From: Acanthopleura granulata
Taxonomy: Eukaryota; Mollusca; Polyplacophora; Chitonida; Chitonidae
DNA: 64,000 nt
NCBI GenBank assembly: GCA_016165875.1
Contig: JABBOT010000002.1
Span: 1,761,540-1,825,539, forward strand
Direction of reading: 5' to 3'
Below are positions 1 through 20,253 of the stretch, in pieces. The stretch's first letter is position 1. Every line of letters starts with the position of its first letter. The translations under genes were made by a program, and so were the position numbers. Under the pieces are notes generated by a model. The model did no database searches, was not told where the DNA came from, and was given only the letters and a program-made list of their open reading frames with translations.

Positions 1-1717
1 CTCTGTGTCACATGAAGCTTTGAAGTTGGATCTCCAGATTGGAACAGGGATCCAGGCTCTGGAGCTCTTGAAATTCATTGAAAAAGTGCTATTTTGGGAG
101 AGTGCTTAATTTTTTATGTCCAATATCATGTTCTAAATGAAATGATTAATGCCCAGCGGAATGAGTATTCATTAATCTAAATGTGAAAGTTTGTAAATTA
201 AACTGATTGGTCCTTCAAAATAATGGCGGACATAAGGTTCTGGAAAGTTTGTTTGTGACGATTCTTCTGACAGTGAGAGAAACCCCCGGCTGCTGTTGCT
301 ATATGTAGATGGTACATGTATTAGCCCTGAGCCTCATTTTACAAACAATCTTAAGTCAGAAATCTTAATCTTAACTTAAGAACTAAGTTTTACCTGTCAT
401 TGCACAGTAGAGCATAGGAAAAATTGCTTTGTGAAATGGTCGTATGTCGTAAGTGTTAACTTAGGACCTGAGTTACGATTCACAGCCTTTAGTGAAATGG
501 GTCCCGGGTCATTAACATTTTGACATAGTTAACCGAATTGGCGTGTGGTAATTGCAAAATCTTGAGAGTGTTCATGGGAAGTTAATCAGTAGTAGCAGGG
601 TAACAACTCTGGCTGTAAATGAAGAAGATATAGAGTTTAAGAAATTTAGATCTAGAGAAAGAACTTCTACCAAAGTCTGAAGAAGGGACCTTTTTTTTTG
701 GAGGGGGGGAGATTGGTAGGGCTATGCCCAACAGATATATTTTCACTGCTGGCCTTAGGGGAGGGCTGGGGGTGTCGGCCAGTAGGAGCCTGCATTATTC
801 AGGATGTCAGACTGATTCCTATGGACAGGCCAGTGTGTCAGTCATGGTCAAAGACCAGCCGGGGTCTCGCTCCGGCAGACTTGTTCACACTGCACAAATT
901 AAATTTATACGAGTTCGACTGAGCGAGGTATAGGTGAATAACTTCAGGTTCTCCTCTGCCATTTTACAGATCAGTTTTTTTTTTTTTTTGCCGATGGTGC
1001 AATCAGATTATTTTCTTGCTTATGTTTTGCAAATTCAAGTTCATTGCAGAATAAACCACCTATATGTGTAACGTGATGACCTTGACAATTTGATAATCAT
1101 TTCTTTACCACAAGTGGTGTTGACGTATTTTTGGAATTGTCCCAGTTCGCCTGGCAGCTGAACATTTACAGTGTGCTTCTGTAAATGGGTTAAGAATAAA
1201 TGTTGAAAACTTCAGAATTATGACTCTTCTAATAAAGTGTCAAATACGCTGTTATTTTGTTCGTGGGGCTTCTTTGATGTCAGGAACTTCTGCATATTTA
1301 TTGATGTTGAGTGGGAATTCTTGTGATATCCAATCCTGTTAAGTTTCAGTAACTGAATTCGAAATGTTTGCCTGTGATTTATGAAATATTCATGTTAGAT
1401 GCTGCATTTCTGGTACTATATACATGTTGGCCACGAAAGACAAAAGCCAAAAGTAGCACTTTTTTTCACAATATTTTTTGTATTATTTTTACATGCCATT
1501 GGCAGTTCTAAATTTGCGCCACCAGTTTCTTTTTGTGTGTGGTCCTGCCACATTCTTGCAGCTAAAACTGATTTTTCTTTTTAAGCTTCCCAAACTACCA
1601 CTCATCATAATATTTGGGTACCACAGTTACATGTTAACATTACAGCGATTTCTTGACATAAACATGACATCTCCTGTGTAATGCTTTGAACACGTGCTGT
1701 GTTTCCTCACGTTTCAG
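1..1717 (+). other. KCNQ1 intron (upstream part)
   Basis: No exon with S1-S4 or S4-S5 linker coding was found here on the plus strand. The longer open frames have no family resemblance and lie in low-complexity DNA. The exon at 1718 starts in phase 0, so the previous exon must lie outside the window. Confidence 0.7.
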
Positions 1718-8703
<6,986 letters not shown>

Positions 8704-10620
8704 CACAGGGGGGACAACTCTGATTAGGATGTACGTTGTCATATCCTCAATAAGGCAGCATGAACTGGTAGGGCTCTTGGAGTTATCTCCCCCTGGGTGA
8801 CATCAGTATTAGTCTGACTGGACAGACCCCACCCAACCTTGTCCTGTCACTCACCCTCTCCCTCCTACGGACAGTCACCTGTAAGCTCTGCCGACAAAAG
8901 GCATATGCCCCCCTCCCTTGGGAGTGGAGATTCCACACTGTCTCTACTAGGGAGAAGCTGTAAATTTCAGGTGTTCTGCCATGAAGTCCAGCCTGTTGCA
9001 AATCTTGTCAAAAGTGTATGAAGGAGTTTTGGTAGAAATCTGATTACTGCAGGTTTCAGGTAAGCTGACCCCTGTCATGGATGGGTGATGCTGGACTTCG
9101 ACATTGAAATATGCTTTATGTCCTGGTTGTTGTAAACAAAACAGGAGTGGCAGATTATTCTATGGCAGGGGAAAGCTATAAGTTAAGCCTCTCTACCCAA
9201 CGCCACTGGCACTGCACCATATGCCAGTTTATTTTGTATGTTATGAAAATGAACATAATTGTAATATATTATCAATGCACTGGTTTTACTGAAAATCATT
9301 TAATATATGTTTACACGTCATGTGATAAAAACACAGAATGCCAATATCAGAGTTTTAATATTATTACTCAATTAAGCACTTCTACATCTTGTTCACTAAC
9401 TGTTTTACTAACAATAAAAAATATTGGGATCTTTTTAATACTGTTCACCTTGTACCAGAATCATGTGGTATAAAAATTCCTCGCATTATTCCCTTCATTA
9501 GAAAAATACAACACATAGTTGTCTTTTTTTATGATACAGCAACTGTTATATTGCAAAGTGCATAAGCTGAAATATTTTTATTTCAGTGTTTCTTTAGGAT
9601 GAAACTTGATCTTATGTCTGTCAGTATGAAGCAACTATATTTGATGGCATATAAAAAAAAATCATATTGCTATAATAGGGCAGTTTTATTTATGTCTTTT
9701 ATTTTCTTGTAGATGTTGATACGTAAATGTATGAATGGAAATCTGTTTTTTTTTTCATTCATTCATTGATAAGCAAATAATTTATCATTTAATATATTGA
9801 AAGGTGTGTAATAAATGGTGTGAAAGATGTGTAATATATGAGATCTTGCATGATTTGTTGAGTTGGAAAGGATTGCTGTTAATCCTTTGACCCAGTTTAT
9901 TTATTACACACGTTTTACGTTACCTAAAAGTATATTATGGTTGTCTTTGGTTAACTCCCCTTGGCATTGACAGACTCGGCAACTTTTCACGTCTTGTAGC
10001 ATGAATTTTGTTTACCCCACTACATATAAATGGTTGTACACAATGTTTAACTTATACATGCTGTCACATAAGTCATACCTAAAAACTGGTCAGTCTTTTC
10101 TTTAAATGTGAAGCAGGCTGCGTAATATTTAAAAAATATCAAGAGTTAAATGTAATGAAAAAGAAACTTTTTCCTATCTATGAAATTTAAATGTAATATG
10201 TACATATAGCACACAGATTCCCAGGTAAAGGTGCTTCTAAATTCCATGTCGTACTGTAGTGTTTTAGAAGTGCATTTCTTCTTTCCTCAACTTTGTACAG
10301 AGGAATTGTTTTCTATTTTTTCTATTAAAACTTTTAACTTGACATATTTACATTCGTTCAGTACTTGGTTATGAATGAAGAGAGATAATCAAGACACAGA
10401 GCAGACAGCAGAAACATCCAGTAACTTTAATACGTACAGTTGAGTGGCTGTATAGGATTGCCCAGGCTTATGAATGTCATGTTTACTTCATCATTGTATT
10501 TGTGGGTTTACTTTTGATAGCATTGTTTATTTACATTGGTTGATTTATTTGGGCTTGCATTTTATTAAAACTTACTTTATATGACATGTAGTACATGTGT
10601 ATGGTTTTGTTGCACACACA
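8704..10620 (+). other. KCNQ1 3' untranslated region / flank
   Basis: No supported coding sequence. AATAAA hexamers occur at 9413-9418 and 9810-9815, and ATTAAA near 10324, so any of these could end the transcript. A 120-codon open frame at 9111-9473 is AT-rich, has no recognisable domain and is most likely chance. Confidence 0.45.
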
Positions 10621-13600
10621 TTATATGTACCAAAACCATTACATATCACTGACTTATAACCGTATATAAAATGTACTTTCAGGTAATCTTTGTAAGAATC
10701 TCTCAGAAAGTATGCATTGTAAACTCACAGTTTGGCCATATTTATGCTGGTATCAGAAATGTTGATGGATTTTTCTTCCCCCTGAATTAATTTGTATTGC
10801 ATTTATTTCTTAGCTCAGCTTTTTGCCATAAAAGCAATTTGCACCGTAACGTCTTTTACCCACAAATAGTACCTTGAAAAAGGGTTCAGCAAGGTTGAAA
10901 ATCTGTCTTGTCTTTGAAGGCAGTATCCAAGATTGTTCTCCTGTGTGAAAAGTAAGAAAGATAAGAAAGAATATGAATTTTTCTCCTGGATTTACGTATA
11001 TTTTGGGGGATTGTTGTGAATAGGCAGTGCTGACAGCAAATGTGGCCCATAGAAAGACGCTGTTATCAGTTGACTAAAAAAGTCATATTAAGCTATCAAA
11101 TTGTACTACTGTTAATATTTCATTTCAGTGAGATACATATGAACTCTCTTATGCCAGTGGTGCACAATTGGAACTGTCCAAGACTGATAGAGTGTGGAGT
11201 TATACATTTCTCGTTAGAAAACTTAATTTGCCCTGTTACCTTGTTCAACCATCCATTGACCTTTGCCATGTTTTTACATTACCACCTGTAGAGTCCTTGT
11301 TTTATGTAGAAAACTAGTATGGTATCCAGTGTTTCAGTTCTGTGGTATACTTGTAGACTTGGCTGCTTCTCTGAACATTTTCCCTTTTTGTTATAATATT
11401 TCTGGAAAAATATATTTACAAGTTGCTTCACATGTATTCTTTTTTAACCTGTCAGCTTTTACGCTAAGAATTTTTTTAAAAAGCTGTTTTAGCATTCTTT
11501 GGTGCACAGGCAGCGTTTAACTAGCTGCTTTATGGTAACTTTTCATAATGGTGCATTCACTATTGCCTTGCATACCATAGTACTTTACATATGGAAACCA
11601 TAGCATAGAAAAGCATTTCCGCCAGGCTTAAATCTTACATCTCTTTAAGAATGTGCTTTTATACTATCTAGGGAATAGTTTATATCAAAGATTTCCAATT
11701 GTTTTTTTGTCTCAGTGACAGCCTTTTGAGCTGATTGAATACCGTGATGTGCTGTATGCAGCAGGGTTAGAATGCGGAATGCTGGATTATGAGTCAGGAG
11801 TCAGATGTCTGCTTTTTCTATGTGATATTGGTGTAGAGCAGAAATGGTTGTTTGTGGGAATACACGTTACCAGAAATTCCATACCGTTACAGTTGGCATT
11901 GTCCATGTTACTGTGTACCTGAGATAAGCAACAAGTGCTTGGCTGTGTAGTAGAGAGCTAGAGTTGCCGATTTTCTGTATAGCTGAGATCAGGCGGGAGT
12001 TGCCTATTTCTGATTTATCTGTGTAGTTGAGATAAGCTAGTGTTGCCTGTTGCTAGTAAGATAAAGCTGGAGTTGCATATTTCTGGTAAGCTGTGGTGCT
12101 TTTGATTAGCTAGAGCTGCCCATTGTTGGTAAGGTGAGATGTGCTAGAATTTCCTACTACTTGTAATCTGTGTAGCTGAGATACTCATGATTTGCCAGTA
12201 GCTGGTGAACTGAGATAAGCTTGACTTATATATTGCTGTTAAGCTGAGATAAATGACAACTACTACTTTGGAACACAAGTATTATGTGATGGAATCATGT
12301 CTTCATGAGAAGTGAAGAAGAAAGTTAGATACGGTAGAGCTGTGTGCACATGTAGATGTGTGAAAGGGATGCAAACATTTAGTGACGTGAGAGATACAGC
12401 CGTGTTTAATAAACCTCTTCACACCTGGAATAGAAGCTTTAGAGGCACAGGAAACCTTAGTCTGGACTTCAAAAAAAAAACGCCTTACTAGGTTGAAGTA
12501 GACATATATACATGTATGGGCAGACAGTATGATTTTCTCAGAGCAGGTGGTGAAAGGTTAAGAGAATATATAAAGAATTCTTGTACCAGTATCATGTTTC
12601 CTGTAAGGTTATTGTTGAAGTTAAGTTTGGTATAGTTTATTTTGTTGGGTGTAATCTTGCAGAGTAATTTTAGTTTTATTGTTTCGGGCCTATTGTCTCC
12701 ATTCGTATATGTATTTTTTAACCAAGTCTTTATTCAGACCTGCTGAATGAATGAATGACTGTGGCCTAACATCACATCGCAGGCCTTTTAAAAGTAATTG
12801 CTTTGCAATGAATGCTATAAGATACATGGTAAGGCCGTTTCATGCCACAGTCAACGTTCAGTGTATCCTAAAAAACATCCCACTGTATGTGTGTTCTGCT
12901 TCACACCCTCAGCAGAATGCGGAATAACCAACTTTTGGGGAAAGAACATCTCTTGCTTGTACTTCCCAAATATTTGGGGTAATTGCTCCTTTCTACACGT
13001 ATGTGATAAAACAAGCATGGACTTTGGATTTTATTCATACATTTAGATGGTTTTGCGATCTCCTTGAATTATTTTTGTTCACACAAGTTGTTTTATATTT
13101 TTTACAGAATGTGTCATTCACAGATGAAAACATCAACATTCAGTGCACAGTTTTGTTGAACATGAGATACATATCATTATTTTAGGACATTTGTGGCACT
13201 ACATTCATATACAAATTTGACAAAAACCTGTATGAATACTGTGTTTTACAGTTTTGACCCGTGAGTCTCCAGTGCATCACACCTACATGTACGGTTTATA
13301 TGCTGTCAACTGTAGGGCTTCTGTAACACCATGCATTAAACCCGCCATGTTATAAACTAACCTGTGCACCAGCATTTGTTACATGCTGCAGTTTTCTGCA
13401 ACTCAAACTACATATCATGGCCATGATTTGTTACCTAACAAGTTTTCCATCACATACCACGTCCCGGTATATACAGGCGGATAGCACTTAGTCCTTCATG
13501 GCGTTTCTTTTGCTGCACATGCAGGATATCTTTAGACATGGTGGTTGTTCGCATTTCGAGCTACAGTGAACAAATAAGTCTGTTTTGTTGTAGATCGTGT

Positions 13601-14814
13601 GGGTGTTCCCGTGTGTGTATAAAGTGTATATTTTTTAAGTGAATGAGAACTATGGCAGATGTGTGTAGACTGCAGTGTATACGATATAGACAGTGTACAA
13701 GTCCCAACGATTACGTAAATTCCGCATTACGCACCAATATACGTCTACCTTAATATGGAAACAGCAAGGCACTCATAGTCTACATCTGCCAAGGCAGGAC
13801 AATCAGGGAGTTGCCTCCGCTGGGTTTTTGTTTTTTCACAGCAATTTCCAGAACAGCGTGTGAGAATGTGAGACATTGTGGTGATTAGCAGAAAAACAGG
13901 AGTTAAGCACAACTCTAGTGTGGGTAATACAAGTGTGGAAATACTTTAAACACAGGCATATATAGGTCTTAAAAATCTCCACACAGGCATATATAGGTCT
14001 TAAAAATCTCCACTATTTCTCACATTCCAGCTCATCACACGCTGCATGTTTTATCCTCCAGCAAATCACCGGTTCCTATTTTATGTGAATTGTCATATCT
14101 CTATCAGCATTACGGTACCGGTAAAATGTTTCACTGTAAAAAAAAAAATTACAAAAAAAATAGCAAAAAAAACCCCGAAAAAGTAAAGGAGAGGAAGAGA
14201 TCTGTGAAGTGTGTGGTAAGCCTTAATGGTTTGATATTTACATGTAACTGTATAATTTTACCTGGAGACTGCACTCACCTCTGGTCTGCATAAACCAAAC
14301 AATCTTCATGAATTATGTGATTTATATCGTCCACCTAGATATTGGCCATTTTGAATCACCTTTATGTTGAAAGGCCAATGCAAGATTTGGAACATTACGG
14401 TACGGGCTAGTAGTTAGGTTTTTGGAATTGTCCTTTCACCCAAACACCAATTAAAGATCATCAGTTACAACAAAGCCAGATCTGTTGTTATTGTTGTTAT
14501 CCTCTTTAAGCCACCCAGCACCAGTTGGGCACTGTTACGATGTAATTTGTCTTGGATTTATGCACTCCAGGAACAAGGTTTTCTAGTTGTACAAATTTTC
14601 AGGAGAATAAACTTTAAATCATATTTTTACTCACCATACCACTCTTACTGTTTTCACTTTTTTCTCAGCTGGAATCAACTTTTAGTGTGTGGTTTACACT
14701 TATCCTTTCTGTAGATCTACTGTATATCAAAGTGAAAAAGACTATGAGGTCTGTGTGTCAATACTGGCGTTGTACAGTGAGTTTCTAAATTTCCCCTCTC
14801 TCTCTCTGTGAAGG

Positions 14815-15035
14815 CGTCAACGACGCTCGTGTGTCCATTTACACAATCTTATTGTTCGTTGAATACCTCTTGTCTTCCACCAATTTGACATCACACGTTG
14901 GAAAGTTTGTAATTAACTTGCCAATAGTTGGTGGTTTACCGGTGTCCTCCATCCATTATAGCTGTCATCCACCGTATAAGTATAAGGGAAATATCCTTGA
15001 GTAAAACCATTAAAAAACAGTCAATACATTAACTA
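14815..15035 (+). mobile_element. Diverged SINE related to the 44920-45206 copy
   Basis: It shares 'gacgctcgt...ggaaagtttgt..ttaacttgccaa' and 'ggtttac' with the 44.9-kb copy, and ends in a diverged 'ccgtataagta.aagggaaatatccttgagta' core end. The simple tail has decayed. Confidence 0.55.
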
Positions 15036-16980
15036 AGAAACCCACATGTCTGAAAAACACGGATCCTTTTAAATTAACGCTGTTGACTCCATCTGTAGAA
15101 AGGAATGGGATGTTATGTTATGGTCAGACGAACCATCGCAAGGAAGTGGACTGAACAGAAATAGAGGACAAATGCATTGGGTACTAATATCTATCAGACG
15201 TCAATCACGACCCCAATTGCTCTTGTTGCTATTAACGCTGGCGACGATCACCCCTGTGTGGTTTCCAGAGAGCCCCTGTAGATGGGAAGCAGCCCCAACG
15301 TTGTACCTTGACTTTACCTACACATAAACCGATGACAACACAGGGCTGCAGACAAAGTCATGTTCGAGTAAATTTGTTTCAGAAGCTGAGACAGGCTAAG
15401 TAAATGACATTATAAGCTGGACTAAAACTGTGCAAAGCACCTTTAATCAAGTAGCCATGGCTTCACAAAAAACATATATACAGCGTTAGGTGAACGTAAT
15501 TCTCCCCACAATCGTTGATTTTAACAGATTTAGGCATCCATATATATTGCAGCATACGACTGCTTCCGAGAAAACAAGACGCAGATTCAAAGCCGGTTTA
15601 AAAGTTAATTTAAAGCCCAACACGTTCTTCTTGGAATGAATTTACGTTAGCAAAACATTTGTGAGGTGTTCCAAATTTAACACCGGCTCAAGAAAGAAGC
15701 ATTTTAGCTATTTTCAAGTTTGGACTGAAGTCGAAACGGGGTTTGTGCAATAAGTCCTGGTCACCATGGTAATATATTCACACTAGATAGCTGATCAGTG
15801 CCCTCTGTCACCAACAACACCCAGCGTTGTACAAGTGAAATAATCTTGAGTATAGGGCGTAGAACAGCGACTGGAGCCAAGAATACAGAAATGCGTTTAA
15901 ACTGACATATATAATCGCTGCTGAAGGTGATAGATGATTCATCCTGTCTACAAATATGATACAGAATGGCTTTTTTGTTGGCTGTATAACCTAAATATTT
16001 AGCAGTGTGTCTGAGCTTTCTGATATGTTGCTAATATTATACTTTATAGTTTCACACGGTTTCTTAGACATACAAGGTTTGCCAAATACATACGTCTGGG
16101 AAATATTCATTTTACTAATATAATCTATTACGTTACGTGTATGTTCAACTAAAACCCGAATTTCTTACCCTAGAGCCATGTAACGGAATAAGTTAAAATT
16201 TAATACAGTGATAATGCAAATGTCGCCTAGGGAATTATGTTAAGCCAGTCTCTGCATTCTAAAAACTGTGGAAAGGCGCTGATTTCCATTATAATTGTTA
16301 AATGATTTTAAAATTTAAATATATTTTCACCTGACCGTTAGTTTTGTCGTAAAGTGCGGTTAAACAGTTGTATTTTGTCCGATATTCACGAGATAAATTA
16401 CAGAAAAGCACTTTTTTTTCAATGTTAAAAATTAGTGAAAAATAAACGTGTATATCTACTGTCTAAATCTTACTGTTCAGCTGTATAAGGGCTTTAAACA
16501 TGGTATTTACCTCACATCACATCAGGCATAATGTGCCGCACCCATGTCCACATATGGGAGCGATTGCAACTTTCTGCTGAAATTGTGTATATTGGTTATC
16601 CAAGTCACCTGATTCACTTAACATACAACGCAATTTTTTCAAGCTTTATTATTCTTTATATCTTTGTGGTCAGACAAACAAACAATTTACCATTTGACAT
16701 ATGCAAGTTTGCATACTTTATTTTTATAATTATACACGCATGATGTCACATAGATGATAACAAAAGACATGCAATGTACAAAAATAGATCGAACAGGAGT
16801 TGACGAGCCTGGACGAGTGAATGATGAATAATGAAGGTTTGGAGTTATATGTTATATACATGGGCAATGTTTCAGCAATAGGAAGCCAGGGATACATTTG
16901 TGTGTAATACAACACCCACAGAACATTAAACGTTTCCTCACCTGATTTACACATATGACATATTTAGGAATGATAAAATC

Positions 16981-17023
16981 CCCCCCCCACAAGGGGCGCC
17001 ATGCCCCCCAAAAGGGGGGGGGA
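16981..17023. repeat. C-run / G-run inverted repeat
   Basis: A C10 tract, an AAGGGGCGCC core, a C6 tract and a G9 tract lie within 43 bases. The strand can pair with itself, and the G side could form a quadruplex. No gene is nearby. Confidence 0.5.
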
Positions 17024-18167
17024 TGCTGATGTAATATGGCGGGTGAGATTCTTGCAACTGAGCATTCATTTGATACTATGGTTCTCTGAACTAATTTCTT
17101 TAAACACCTTGATGGGACTCGGACAATAAGATTGTGCATGGCGCCCCGCAACAATTGTAATCTATTGCGCACAAATTCCCGGTTTAATGAATTTGTGTCA
17201 CAGGACATCGTAGCGTGACATCATACGGGTATTCCCGCTGAGATTTTTGTGGACAACACATCCAAAAGAACAACTTACGCTAATACATGTGTGCAACTTT
17301 CTTGAAATGGAAGTTATATGGAGTCTGAATTCTCAGTATATCAATGTTCCTTCCACAGTTGTGTTTATTTATTTCTTTATTTCATTGTTGTTCAATGCGA
17401 TATTCAATATTTTTTTTCGATTTTGCGATGGCGGTCAGCTTTACGGTTGGAAGGGCACTGGAGTGCCTAATCTGTACCTAACTGGATTGTAGGTCCGTCT
17501 TCAGCTCCTTAAGCTCAACAATCCTACAATGTAAACTGCGCAAAAATCCTACAATATAAACTCTTATACAGCCCTAAATTTCCAGCTCAAGGCCTATACA
17601 ATACAAAAATTTTATGGAAAAAAAAAGAGAAAAGAAAAATGTAAACTATATACATATAGAATTGCGTATTATATATATTTTGATCACTTTGGCAGTTATA
17701 GCTGTTACATAACGCACAGATAATCAGGCGTTCAACCAAATATATACTGTGATACGTGGAAGCGTGGAAGTACAGACAGTATGATTTTCACAGTTGTATC
17801 ACATACAACACAATAAATACTGGACAACCACTGGACATCCCATCTAAACACCAATTTTGATTGTCGGTCTCACTTAAAAAAACATAACGCACATACGTAC
17901 ATGTATCACATTCAAGTCCTTACTGCATTAATTGTCCATAACAAATATAACTTTAGCCTTGGAGACATCTGTTTCATATTTATTTGTTGCCACCCTGTGT
18001 TCGCTTCCCGAAAATCTGAGTCTCCCTGAGTTTTTCTTTTATCATACGCTTCGCACCTGTGCGCGAACCATTCCTCGGGCACAACGGTACCGGTACCTAC
18101 CCTCTGCTTATTGAAAATAATTATACTGGGACACACCGGCCCACATCCCCACCTGCGTGAATCCAAT

Positions 18168-18356
18168 TATTTATACGCAACGTTGCAAAACCTTTGCCTA
18201 TCTGACACCATTATATTAACGAAGGCAACGACCCAACCTACACTGTGCCTATTGAAAACCTCTATATACGCAACGTTGCAAAACCTTTGCCTATCTGACA
18301 CCATTATATTAACGAAGGCAACGACCCAACCTACACTGTGCCTATTGAAAACCTCT
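18168..18356. repeat. Two-copy 93-bp tandem repeat
   Basis: Two almost identical units with ACGCAACGTTGCAAAACC starting at 18175 and 18268 (period 93). Each contains the inverted string GCAACGTTGC. The last part of each unit (CACTGTGCCTA.TGAAAACC) is also the seed of the following 46-bp array. Confidence 0.85.
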
Positions 18357-18365
18357 ATATACGGA

Positions 18366-18600
18366 CACAACAGTACGTACACTGTGCCTACTGAAAACCA
18401 TCACACCCAGACGCAACAGTACGTACACTGTGCCTACTGAAAACCATCACACCCAGACGCAACAGTACGTACACTGTGCCTACTGAAAACCATCACACCC
18501 AGACGCAACAGTACGTACACTGTGCCTACTGAAAACCATCACACCCAGACGCAACAGTACGTACACTGTACCTACTGAAAACCATTACACCCAGACCCAT
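18366..18600. repeat. Five-copy 46-bp minisatellite
   Basis: Units begin CAGTACGTACACTGTGCCTA at 18371, 18417, 18463, 18509 and 18555. They share TACTGAAAACCATCACACCC and differ by a few bases only. The array is directly adjacent to the 93-bp repeat and shares a subsequence with it. It lies downstream of gene A on gene A's strand. Confidence 0.9.
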
Positions 18601-18744
18601 GTATAGAAAACAATACACGGGCACCCCACACAACACATAACACCAGTGGCTATGTGAGGGTTTTTTTTTCTCCTCATCAGAAACAGAGTTACTCTTCCCC
18701 ACTCCAAAGGCAAATGGGTATTGTTCTTTGCGTAACACCGGGAG

Positions 18745-18850
18745 ACAAGTGGACTACTTAATGGCTCTAGATTCGCACCCACGACTTGGAAATTGTGAAC
18801 TATTACGCTAAAGAACAACCTGGACTGTCTGGGCTCTGGCAGGAAATATT
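18745..18850 (-). other. tRNA-like / SINE-head fragment
   Basis: On the minus strand, TTAGCGTAATAGTTC followed by GTGGGTGCGAATC resembles pol III A and B boxes at tRNA spacing. No clean acceptor stem was found, so this is probably a retroposon head rather than a tRNA gene. Confidence 0.3.
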
Positions 18851-19064
18851 TCAAGTTAATAGAGGTTCTGCTTGCACACCAAACTGTTCTCAACAACGTC
18901 ACCTTCTGCTTTCCGCGTGTTTGTGAGGATCAAGGCAATATTTCGAGCATAGAATAACACAAGCATTAAGATTACATCTGTCAGGAAAATATAATAAACA
19001 CCCGGCTTGTGTCGCGAATTATGAAGTCATGGGAAATTGTATAGGTGTAATAGTTCATTCACAT

Positions 19065-20253
19065 TCACGAACGGTACTCTCTGACCGTGCTCGTTGTAGC
19101 AAACGAAACCTTCTTGGGACCTTTGGAATCGGAACTCTCCGTGCCGCTCTCTCTTCCGGAGTCGTAACCGCGTTTGAAATTATCGTCCATCGCCTGCTGC
19201 CGTTTGTCATGCGCGTTTGTAGTCTGAAGTCTCTCTTTTATAGCATTCGATTCCGACCTGTCGTGGCGACGATTAAAACTATAATTGTCCATTGATTCGG
19301 GGTCAGACAGAGAACGATGTCTCCCTGCATGTTCTGGCATAGGCGTCGTGGTGTGCCCATATTTGGCAATGTCTCGACCATTCAGTGAATTTCTGGCATT
19401 GCCGTTCCCAGGCAATGTTGTATATTTCATAACACTCTGGTCAGGATGACTGGTACCTTGTCTGATGGGAAGAGTGCCCACGTGAGCGTTCCTTGTGGTT
19501 GGCCCCGTCCTGTGAACCGGATGGCGTGCTTCCATGGCAACCACTCTGGGTTCAGGGACCCCAATGGATCTTCCCGAAGTTCTGATGTAGGAGGGCTTTC
19601 CTTTCTTCTCGGGAGGAGCAAGCATTATAACGTCAGGGCGGACAGATATTCCTGCCACATGTGAGTTTTGTAGTTTTGGTTGGCTCTTGTGTTGTTGACT
19701 GTGGTAACCACGTTGAAATGTTGTGGCACTGGCACCAGGTGGTGCCTTTATACGTTGAACACCACTAACACCAGGTTGCGCCTGTTTATGCTGAATAGGA
19801 AGACCACTGACACCAGGTGGCGCATGTTTATGCTGACCATGAAGACCACTGACACCAGGTGGCGCCTGTTTATGTTGAACAGAAAGAGCAATGACACCAG
19901 GTGGCGCCTGTTTACGCTGATCAGGGAAACCACTGACGCCTGGCTGTGCTTGTCCAATCGCGTCATTTGGGCGAGCTAACTGTTTACCGGAAGAATGACC
20001 GTGTTGGACATTGTCCCTCTCCCTTCCGCTATCTGGCCTCTCACTTCGCCGTACCCTGCTCGCTGTGTGTGAGCCAGTCACCGGGTCCGCGCCTTGATCC
20101 TGAATCTGTAATGATTTCATGGTGATCCGGACACCATCCGGCGAGGCCGAGTACACCGGATTCATGAAGTCGCGATCCCTGAGGGAAGACCTACTGCCGC
20201 CAGCGATTCCAGCCATGGGCTCACACGAATCCTTCCGAGATCTCGGGCGAACT
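19065..20253 (-). CDS. Gene A exon 6: cytoplasmic tail and stop
   Basis: 396 codons including TGA at 19065-19067. It begins RVRPRSRKDSC. Five imperfect 14-residue repeats (type QAPPGVSGLHGQHK) lie in the first half. The rest is basic, Ser/Gly-rich and probably disordered. Near the end GPKKVSFATTSTVREYRS contains KKVSF, a fit to the PP1-docking RVxF motif. No enzyme domain is seen. The frame stays open across 1.19 kb. Confidence 0.85.

Larger units (their letters stand above)
10621..18160. other. Gene-free AT-rich stretch
   Basis: I see no exon with family resemblance. It contains SINE remnants (about 14815-15035 and 15825-15875), a two-copy 35-bp repeat near 13950-14012 and a C/G-run palindrome at 16981-17023. 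Part of it could be a very long KCNQ1 3' UTR. Confidence 0.5.

Noticed and set aside
9111..9473. 120-codon frame after KCNQ1
   Set aside because: Composition like the surrounding AT-rich 3' region, no recognisable domain and no splice partners.
19029..19295. 88-codon plus-strand frame opposite the gene A tail
   Set aside because: It is antisense to a 396-codon exon with a coherent gene model, and has no independent support.
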